A stretch of 64,000 nucleotides of DNA from Andrena cerasifolii (taxonomy: Eukaryota > Arthropoda > Insecta > Hymenoptera > Andrenidae), in NCBI RefSeq assembly GCF_050908995.1, contig NC_135124.1:8618001-8682000 (forward strand), given 5' to 3'. The notes beneath the pieces were generated by a model, which had not been told where the DNA came from, made no database searches, and saw only the letters and a program-made list of their open reading frames with translations. The position numbers and the translations under genes were made by a program. This document shows, in pieces, positions 54,901 to 64,000 of the stretch. Every line of letters begins with the position of its first letter. Position 1 is the first letter of the stretch.

Positions 54901-57900
54901 ACCATGCGCACCCGGCACGCTGTTCAACCCTAACACCTTGGAGTGCGATTTCCCCCACAAAGTCAAGTGTTACGGGGGCGAGGTTGCTGACTTTCCATCC
55001 AACGATTATTTGGATTCGTCGGGAAGGCGGGAGCCGTTGTTGCCTGGCTCGCACAGTCACTTGGAAACCGAAAGATTACAAGTTAGTTTAAAAATATTCC
55101 ACTTGAACAGTGGAAATTGTATATTTGTGAAAGCTAAAGCTTCGGTATTTCGAGGGTGGAAAATTTAAGTAACGTTCGAAAGAACGTTTGGATACAAAGG
55201 ATCTTGTCAGGATCTTATCGATTTTACTCACAGGAGCCACGGTGCCCACCCTACGTGACAGGTTTACTGGCGCATCCCTCAGATTGCGCGAAATATCTAC
55301 AATGCGCAAATGGTGGGACATTTATTAGAGATTGTGGTCCTGGAACGGTGTTCAACCCTGCTGTCAGCGTTTGTGACTGGCCGTACAACGTGAGAGGCTG
55401 TGAAGGTAACTTCAGGCACTCGATGGAAAAAGGGCACATACCCCAAAATGCCATTTCAAGAAAATCGATTTCAAAGTTTTCATTATAGTATAACTTAATA
55501 AAAAGTAATGCAATTAAATCCATTTTTTTAAGGATGTAGTACCGTGTCCTTAAAACGTTCTGAAAACAGATTTGAAAATTATATGTGTCTTTATTTATAA
55601 GTTTCAAGCAATGTGGTAAATTCGTAAAAAATTGCAGGTTTATTTAGTTGTTTAAATATAATTATATTTACTTACTTAATTACACATTTTTTATACATTG
55701 CTTAAATAGAAAATACAAAACGAAGCAGAAAAATAAACAAAAAATGTAATGTTTTAAGTAAGTATTAATTTCTTCAATTCTTTGCAGGGAGCTGTCTTAC
55801 AAATCATTTTTTTTTTTCTAAATTAGCTTCTTTCCTTGCGGATTCGATACCCGGCACACTTTTCATATGTGGCTGCGCGTCGATCACGCTACGTAGCAAA
55901 ACAGCATCTAGCTAATCTAAACGCGAGAGAAGTAATGTCCTTAGGCTTATGTGCCCTTTTCCATGAAATGCCTCAATTACATGATACAGACATTATTGAA
56001 ATAAAAGTAGTCGATTCACTATTGGGATTACTAATCTTGTATTCACAAGGGACAGTGGCATCGAGGAGGTATAATATATATCGAACATCATATGCATTGG
56101 GCATTAATATTTCATTTCTGTCCATACTAAAAGCACTGGCACAGTACTTTAACCGCATGAATAAATTCTGTCCACCAGACGCGCTGAAATCTAAAGAGGA
56201 GACTACAACACCATTAGTACCCCCCGATTACGAGACCTACGATCATAGGAAATTAGGGTACAGCGAACACCAGCCAGCAAAGAAGGTCGCATGCCCTGAA
56301 GCTCACACTGGGCTACTACCGCACCCAGACACATGTAAGAAGTTCCTCCAGTGCGCAAACGGGGTTACCCAAGTCATGGACTGCGGCCCAGGGACAGCCT
56401 TCAACCCTGCTACATCCGTCTGTGACTGGCCTCACAAAGTTCCCGGCTGCAACGCGGGTAATCAACAAATTAATACCTCAACTATCAATAGAACACGGTT
56501 CTAGCATATGCATAATCCTCCTCGTAGATAAACCAACGTTCACGCAGCCTCCAATTAGCCCAACGACTATGAGCGGACCATGGTCGTCGGGTGGTTCCAC
56601 TGAATCCAGACCGTGGCAGCACAACCATCGATACAATCAAACGTGGCATGGTTACTACACCCCCGGGCAGGCCAGTCGCCCCGTGATGACGACCACTCCA
56701 CCAGGGACGGACTGGGACTCGCTGAGACCAACATGGCGACCTAAGTGGGTCCCAAACACTTGGACCACTGAACAGCCGGCAGTGACAGACGGGGATTCAT
56801 CGAGACCAGCGTGGAAACCGAGCTGGAAGCCCAATGCTTGGACAACTGCCACGCCACCTCATCCTCAGGGCCGATACGATCACACCAGCCACGGCGATGA
56901 TGATCGTACTGGTTATGGAACCCACGACCATGAGCATCACTACTGGGATCAAGCAGGAAGTTCGAGTTATCCAAACACCCAGTGGTCACATAATCATGGG
57001 ACGAACGATCAGAGCTCCAGTTACGATCACAGATACCATCACCACCGCGATCATCATCACCGTGATGGATCGACATACGATTCTGACGGAGACACTGAGA
57101 CCCAGCAGTCCGTTCCTCCATACGGCCAGCCTGATACTCAAAGACCCACTCAGGGAATTCCTGATGGAACCTGGCAACCTGGTCGAGGCCACCAGCTTCA
57201 TCATCACCATCATGGATTCCATGGTAGGCCTCAATTCACCCCTGAGTACGATGATTCTGACCAGCAGACTCAGCAGACTGTTTTCGAGGGGACAGAAGGT
57301 GGAAGAGGTTTTGGCGGATTCGATTCCTCCTCGAATCGAAATTTTGGGAACAGCGAAGGGAATTCGCCGAATAATAGAAGAACGGGGCAAGAATACATCC
57401 CTAGCCGGCAAGAGCATGGCAGAAATGATCCGGCATTCCCGCCATCAAATGGGAACGTCTACGTCGGTAGTAATGACGAGTTGCCTGTGAACGAAGGCAC
57501 CTCGAGTTTCAACAGACAGGCGAAAAATAGGACGACTTGGAGCGAACCTGTGGGGACAGAGAGCAGATTAATTCCTACCAGCTGGAGTCAGCAAGGTTCA
57601 GGGGTGACGCCAAATCAGCCACAGGATCGACAGTGGAATCAAGGTGACTTTTTTTATTTCTTTATCACGTGATCCCTGTGTTCATCGATCAGTAACTGTT
57701 TTGATCGGTTCACTGTAGTTGTATTTCTGTGAACATGTTGACGAAATGGAACGTTAGGCTATTAATCAGTACTTTTACTGATCGATTTACTGTAGATTTA
57801 ATATTTTGCTTGCTGCTAAGTAGTTCATCCCTTTGCTTGTTTGAAATGCATGCTTTTGGAATTGAGTAGTTCGATTCTATGATATGCACACAAAGCATCT

Positions 57901-60900
57901 TTATTTATTTATTATTTGACGGGACAAGCCCATTATAAACAACAGAAAGTAAATGCCATGTTTGGGTTGAACGATGAGCGCATGAATGTTTTTCTTTGGT
58001 TTTTATTTCTCAAGCTGCAATGGGCTTTCTATGGATTTCCATTGAAACTTAAGTTTAAAACTAACAGATTAAACTGTATATCGTTCGAAATCAAATTCGA
58101 GGGAATTCTTCAGCAACGAAGGTAAGTTTGATTAACAGACACAACGGAGGAACAATTAAAAAACACTTTCCACGTGGGAGAATGCTAATCGACTTCAGAT
58201 TTGCGACAAAACCGCTAAACACACTAAGGAGTGAAGGTAATAAATCAGCTCAGATTTACTTTATATTTTATCATGTATCTGGAAGAGAATGAGTTATTCA
58301 ACGAAATTAATTTGCTTGGTGTAGAGATTGTTCTGTTGGTTTTTACGAAACAGTGGGAGCTACGCGAATAAGGAAAGCAAGAAGCTTTAAATATGAGTAA
58401 GAGTTTGATCTTTTTTAGGCACTAGCAACGAGGGCGATAAATTCCACGACTGGGGGTCCAGGGCTAATACCTATCAGAGCACAGCTGACAGAGAAGCAGA
58501 TTCGAAGGTGAACCACTGGTCGTCGAAGACGAATATTTTTGAGCACTCCAAAGGACAGTATCGACCAGGTGTGAAAATCACACACAGATTAAACATTTTC
58601 CTTCAAACTTGTTCCTATCATTAAAATGATTTTCTCCTCGCAGGGGCTAAAGCTATTCCCTCAAGCAACGTGAACGTGGATGCGAATGGTACGAGAGGGC
58701 ATTTTATCACGAAAGAAATCAAAGTGAATCAAGGACACTCGAAAACGAAAACGTATAGATCAAATGATCTACCAAGTTCGAATGATCTCAACAAAGGAGA
58801 TCAGAACATTTATATTGATTCCCAATCCCCCTTCGAACTGCCATCTGAAGACCTTCAACCACCACATTACACACCTGTTAATGATAATGGCTCGCAGACT
58901 AATAATATTTCCTCTCATGGACGTGGTCACCGAAAACCCAAGAATCATTCATCTTCTCAGACAGAGAGTGAGGATTTAATCGGATCAGGTAACAATCATC
59001 AATTTTTAGTGGCCCCTAACACAATAATAATTAGCCAGTGGACTGTTTGTCTGATAATTAAATCACTAATGATAGCGATTGTTATTTGATATTTAAATTT
59101 TCTAACTTATTTTACACATCATTTTACAATTAAAATAAATCGCTGGGCCATTTATTATTTAGACTAATTCTAGGCTTCATTACAGGAGTAATATATTTCT
59201 CAGATACTTGTCTGTTAATTACCTAATACTACTGTCAAGCAATAGTTTCAGTTCAGAAATCACTCTTTTCTGTCAATCTAACAGATATAAATTATCCCCG
59301 CATGAACGTGCCGCCAACGAATCTTCAGCCACCATATTATCCACCACCTAGTCGATCACGGACTCCTCCCAATTCGCCGAATTTACAAAGCAACGACAAT
59401 TACTACCCACCTATGCCAGCCTCCAGCTTGCAGCCACCGATTAACGAACCCTCTCAGCCAAAGCCAGCATCTTCGATTGGCTGGCAATACCCAGCTGTGC
59501 CAGCAACAGATCTTCAGCCACCAATTAACGAACCTTCTCAGCCAAAGCCAGCATCTTCGATTGGTTGGCAATACCCAGCTGTGCCAGCAACAGATCTTCA
59601 GCCACCAATTAACGAACCTTCTCAGCCAAAGCCAGCATCTTCGATTGGCTGGCAATACCCAGCTGCGCCAGCAACAGATCTTCAGCCACCAATTAACGAA
59701 CCTTCCCAGCCAAAGCCAGCATCTTCGATTGGCTGGCCTAACCCAGCTGTGCCAGCAACAGATCTTCAGCCACCAATTAACGAACCTTCTCAGTCGAAGC
59801 CAACATCTCCGATTGTCTGGCGATACCCAGCTCTGCCAGCAACAGATCTTCAGCCACCATATTACGACGTTTCAAGCACTCACCAACCTTCTCCGAATCT
59901 TACACCGCCAAATGTTAACCAACATATACCAACATCTACGAATATTCGACCACCAAGTCGTTTCTTGGTCCCTCCAGACCCTGATACACCAAACGCAAGC
60001 AATCAATATCCAAACGTCCCATCAGGTGATCTCGAACCACCATACCACAAACCCAGCAATTTGTCAGGTTCTGTCAGTAGCAGTACTCAAAGAGGCCCAG
60101 ACAAGCACCTGATAGTCCCCACGAAAAAGAAGGTTCTACGAACACCGCATAAGCCTGCTCCAGTCTCCAGCACCCCTGATCCGAACATCCCCAGTGTATC
60201 CATTGGGGAAAGTTTCGCAACGGAGTATCCGGATGTGACGGAGCCTGATTTGGAGCACAACGTGGACGTGCTGGATGACAAGCAAGTCTGGAAGCCCGTG
60301 TTGGTTTTCGAGAACAAGAGTGAAACGACTACAACAGAATCTTCTGTCATCATGAAGATTGGTAGTAAGAAGAGACCCGACGTGGATCCTGTCAACATTG
60401 AAGCTGCTTCGTTCGAAGAAGGTAAGTGTGTGTTGTCTGAAAGTTCTATGTCTGCATTTGCGTCGAGATCGAAGAAAATGAAGGTAAGTTCTTCGTCTTA
60501 ATTTTTCACGCATTCCTTTGGCAAAATCGCCACGCTTTTAGCATGGAATGCTGTTGGAATGATCTCTTATTAACACTGGGCTTAGAAAATCGTTCAATCA
60601 CGATCTCATTTCCTGTATAAATGAAGAGTCCTTGTAGAAAACATTGCAAGTTTTCAAAAACTAAAAAAAAATTTAACCCAGACTAAACCTTATTCTACAA
60701 GGACTCTTCAAGTATGTAAATATTAATGCTACTCATCTATCTCACTGTGTTTCCGGATGATTTAGTAATTAAATCACTCCGGAATTAATTGTTGCTTTCT
60801 TTATAAAGTGGCAATGTGTCGAATGTTGTTTTCCAGAGGAACCACCGTTCCCAGCCTACTACGTGCCACCAGTGAAACCGTTGGATCAGTCGAAAAAGAA

Positions 60901-63656
60901 TGCTCTACCCACTCCGATATCCGGTCAGGTGAGAATTTATAATTTTGTATTGATAAAACATCACTTCCTTGTTAATATTAACAGTGGCCTCTAATCTTAA
61001 TTAAACAGTCTTTGTGCCACTTGGGGTACCTGAATTAAAAGATACTTAATTCACGATTTCAGAGCATTTATTTAATACGATCTTTTCAGGTGATTCGACT
61101 TAGGGGTGGTTCAGGGCCCCACGATGGCTACTTAGAGGTCCAAGGGGCGAGTCCTGGTTGGGGGACCGTTTGCGATTCCAGGAACAGCTGGACTTTGAAA
61201 GAAGCCCACGTTGTGTGTCGACAACTCGGATACACGAGGTGCTTTATACGTTCATTCGTGTGAAATTTAAAGTACACCTCATTTACTTGTGATTTTTCTT
61301 CTACTTTTAAATCAATTTTTCCAATTTATTTTAAATCAAAGTACCAATGTTGAACCACAGGATTCATGTCACATGTCCTAAATGCTATCTGCTAGCTGTT
61401 TTTGTATTTTAATATCTCAGAATTAATATGTCCAAGTACCTTGAATTCAAGTCCAATTCTAAAGAAAGACTTTCCTCGGAAAAAGCTTTGAAGTAACCTG
61501 AGTAAATTACGAGAGGTGCATATTGTGATTTTGATGTCGATCCTGCGAATATTTCTAAACGAAGATTTCGCTGTTCTTTCCAGAGGCGCCGAGATGGCTT
61601 GGCAAGGAAGAAATACTCGCAACGAAGTGCCAACCTGGATCGCCGCGAATTCTGTGTCGTGTCAAGGCAACGAGAGCAGATTTCAAATGTGCAAGTAAGG
61701 CGCTATGATTCACAGGCTTCTGTTTTTTCCGGGCGGTAGATAAGAGCTCGCTTTCATCGCCGTCGCAATTAAAATTAACACCGCGCTGATTAATCTCCAG
61801 ATATTGTAAGCCGACTCTTGTAAACTGCGTTCTGGGAAGTCGCTATAAATCGTTCGAAAAAACAGGAAGTTCTAAATCAAGATGTACATACTTGCTGATT
61901 CAAGAAACATATCTTAAAATATATAGAGACATTTCTGTGGCGCAAAACTAGTATTTTAGAGACAAACATCTCCCTTTATCTATCTTTTCTGAATTGAAAT
62001 ACTGAAATACTAAGTAGTTGCGAACCGCAGAAGTGTCCCCTTCGAAAAGGTTCTGAAAGTTTATCAACGACCTACAGTTTTTGAAAATTCTATCTCGAAT
62101 CATTCAAATACATTAAGGGGTTACATACCCTTGACAGATCGGAAATGGGTCATCTTTATGGATCAAAGTCAAGCATGTGATATTCGGCTGAAGTTTTCAT
62201 CTTCTTTCGTCAATAAAAAAAAAAACAAGACAATAATCGATAAATCGTCTCGACAAGTACTAGATTATAGTCTCAAGGATATTCGTGTAAAATTTTATTC
62301 AAATTGGTCCACTAATCTCTGAGGTATTTTCGGTACCGCAAATGCTGTAAGTATGAAGAGACTTGGGAAGAAGGAGCTGCTATGCCACCATTTCTTAAGA
62401 TATCAAATTTCTTTTTAAAGAGAATACAGCTTAATTTATACACAATAAGGTGTATATCTTGGTTTTTAAATATGACGTTTCTTTATATGATAAAGAATAC
62501 CATAATGATGATCCTATTTTCCGACCTGCCAAGGGTATGTAACCCCTTAATCAGTAGTATAACAGGTAGTATACTAATCGACGGTTTCAAGCATGATGCA
62601 AATTTTGCTCGTGATTTTACAGATTCACCCACGAGCCAGAGTGTCGCGTGGAAAGAGATGCGATCGGCGTGAGGTGCACGCCGAATCGCGTGGTGCAGTG
62701 CCGCAAAGACGAGATACCGTACGAAGGGCAGTGCTATCATTTAGCTGATCCTAATAGCAGCTTGAATCACGCTGAGGCGTTGGAATATTGTTCGCAAAGA
62801 CAGGCACGACTCGTTGATATCACCAGCCAGGCGGAAAACGATTTTGTGTCCGACTGGCTGGTGCAGATGCACCCGGAAGTCGGCTCGATCATGACGTCCG
62901 GTGTCGGATTCACAACCCTGAACCGCACCCTCTGGGTTTGGGAGGACTCTTCCCGCGCGAAGTTTAGGTGGGCCATTATTCTCAGATAACGCTTTCATGA
63001 TAACTTCGCAGGAGAATTGTCTTGCACGCTGATATTATAATATTCTGGGTGTAATTAAATGGAAAGTCTACCTGGAAATTTGTGCAAGCTTGTATTAAAT
63101 ACTTTGCCACGACCCAAGTATTTTGTGTTATTTAAAGGGCTGGTTCGTCTTGAAAGTCTCTGCAACAGAGGAATTATATTTTGTTGATATCGTTCTGAGG
63201 TTTTTGATATTGTTGAGTTCTGGGGTTCGAGATTAGCGTATCTAGGGTTTAGTAAACACTAAAATTTTCGGGGATAGTAGTACTGATTCTCTGTTAATGT
63301 TTCTAGTAATATAAATAGATCGTAATACGTTCTATATTTTTGTGTGGTCGTATTTAAGATGTTAATTTTCTTTTAACAGAACATTCATAATTACTATTAC
63401 GGTATTTCTATTCAATACTGACTTATGGCAATTGTAATCAGATACACCAAATGGTGGCCAGGCTGGATGGAAGACAAGAAGCACCCCCCATTCGTGGGCT
63501 CTCGCACCCTTTGCATCGTGATGAAGAGGAAATTCCCGTGTCATGCGAGACCAGACTCGATTTGCGTTGCTGATTACTTCTTCTGGGACACAGAAGACTG
63601 TGCCACCTCTATGAAGGGCCACTCTTACATTTGTAAAAGACCTTACGACGATATTG
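51912..63656 (+). CDS. Large secreted mosaic protein: 3x CBM14, His/Pro-rich, SRCR, C-type lectin (3' partial)
   Basis: Fourteen exons are visible: 51912-51983, 53589-54071, 54731-55081, 55234-55405, 56179-56457, 56528-57643, 58419-58568, 58644-58988, 59285-60421, 60837-60928, 61090-61238, 61584-61694, 62623-62967, 63442-63656. Phases close throughout; at least 1672 aa, continuing past the window. Order: signal peptide (VTVVLAVLCVVGFAHA); charged region; CBM14 domains at about 212-266, 306-357 and 403-449, six cysteines each; His-rich stretch in exon 56528; Pro-rich region with a 28-residue repeat; group A SRCR domain (about 1400-1506, GGSGPHDGYLEVQG, WGTVCD, CRQLGY); C-type-lectin-like domain (about 1514-1665). 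The lectin part lacks a clear EPN or QPD motif, so ordinary calcium-dependent sugar binding is doubtful. CBM14 plus SRCR recalls the insect Tequila/Sp22D (SCRASP) group, which ends in a serine protease; whether this one does cannot be seen. The donor at 57644 (GTGACT) is weak. Confidence 0.85.
54307..54441. mobile_element. Hairpin MITE, GAGTCCTTGTAGAAA family, copy 2
   Basis: GAGTCTTTGTAGAAAACACT at the left pairs with AGTGTTTTCTACAAGGACTC at the right. It lies in the intron between exons 53589 and 54731 of the mosaic gene and is related to 16279-16393 and 60622-60710. Confidence 0.8.
59415..59870 (+). repeat. In-frame 84-bp tandem repeat (28 residues) in mosaic gene
   Basis: Five full units and a partial one read (A)TDLQPPINEPSQPKPASS, then IGWQYPAVP. 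Unit marks (GATCTTCAG) are at 59509, 59593, 59677, 59761 and 59845, exactly 84 bases apart; the first unit (from 59415) has SSLQPP. Short relatives, (D/N)LQPP(Y/H)Y, are scattered before and after, suggesting growth from one seed motif. Confidence 0.95.
60622..60710. mobile_element. Hairpin MITE, GAGTCCTTGTAGAAA family, copy 3
   Basis: TGAAGAGTCCTTGTAGAA and its complement TTCTACAAGGACTCTTCA border an 89-bp element in the intron between exons 59285 and 60837. It is the shortest of three relatives in the window, with a nearly perfect outer stem. Confidence 0.8.
62113..62550. mobile_element. TTAA-bounded MITE, 438 bp, TTAAGGGGTTACATACCC termini
   Basis: The left end TTAAGGGGTTACATACCCTT and the complement of the right end agree for about 30 bases with two differences. 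TTAA is at both borders. The interior is AT-rich with no transposase. It ends 72 bases upstream of the acceptor of exon 62623. Confidence 0.85.
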
Positions 63657-64000
63657 GTACGAACTTTTCAACTAATATTTCAGTCTACCACTTTTTAGGA
63701 CTTTTGGTTCACAATTGGTGATTCATATACATTCCTTTGCTAGAAATAGTCCTCGTTTACCAAAGATACAAAGTAATAGAAAATATGCGAATATGTCTGA
63801 AATACTAGTCACAAACCACAAAAGTGTGTTGCATGAAAGGGCCCTTACTCCTAATATTAGTTTGGAATCAGTGTTCCCACTTTTTCCTATCATAAATTAA
63901 TTAATTCTAGGCACTCCTAAATCCTTAAATGTATTTAAATACTCAAGAGATTTACCACAGAATTTCTGTAATAAAAATTAATATATTACTTCGAACCGTT
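63657..64000 (+). other. Intron of mosaic gene at right edge
   Basis: Follows the GTACGA donor at 63657 with one base of an unfinished codon carried over. No further exon is recognised before the window ends. Confidence 0.6.

Noticed and set aside
56741..57417. Antisense and alternative-frame open frames over the His-rich exon
   Set aside because: They are shadows caused by the biased His/Gln/Pro codons of the real exon.
59383..60112. Repetitive open frames in other frames of the Pro-rich exon
   Set aside because: The 84-bp repeat has no stops in several frames; only the frame joined by both splice sites fits the rest of the protein.
1..64000. tRNA, rRNA or other structured RNA genes
   Set aside because: No convincing A-box and B-box pair or cloverleaf was seen by eye on either strand; a covariance-model search would be decisive.

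Overview
The window is nuclear DNA from an insect, most probably a hymenopteran (ant, bee or wasp). The basis is insect gene families with many short GT-AG introns, TTAGG-like motifs scattered through introns, and dense small DNA transposons. The order is an inference; insect is well supported. Bases 1-30000 are fairly GC-rich with large introns; bases 30000-50000 are clearly AT-rich.

Layout. (1) 3159-29985: two ABCG half-transporters in tandem on the + strand (ABCG1/ABCG4 type), sharing most intron positions. Their introns hold most of the mobile DNA, including a hAT-like element filled with a 16-bp satellite, a 732-bp palindrome, and a 119/130-bp tandem repeat made from the 3' splice site and first 28 bases of the Walker A exon of the second transporter. 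(2) 31674-41649: four housekeeping genes, namely a secreted RNase T2 (+), UBXN1 (-), an intron-containing histone H2A.X ending in SQEY (-), and the mitochondrial insertase OXA1L (+). The UBXN1 introns hold three small transposons, one of them inserted exactly at the edge of a 5' splice site. (3) 42059-51290: a local family of small secreted peptides with one chitin-binding (CBM14) domain: three intact two-exon genes, one decayed copy, and one diverged terminal exon that lost three of six cysteines. (4) 51912 to beyond the right edge: a very large secreted mosaic protein with three CBM14 domains, a His-rich and a Pro-rich repeat region, one SRCR domain and one C-type-lectin domain; its 3' end is outside the window.

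How it fits together. Regions 3 and 4 form a chitin-binding cluster, running from one-domain peptides to a mosaic scavenger-receptor/lectin protein, and suggest a barrier or immune role at a chitinous surface (inference). The ABCG pair probably exports lipids or sterol-like molecules. The middle block is housekeeping. All gene models below were spliced by hand; reading phase was checked at every junction and closes without a frameshift.
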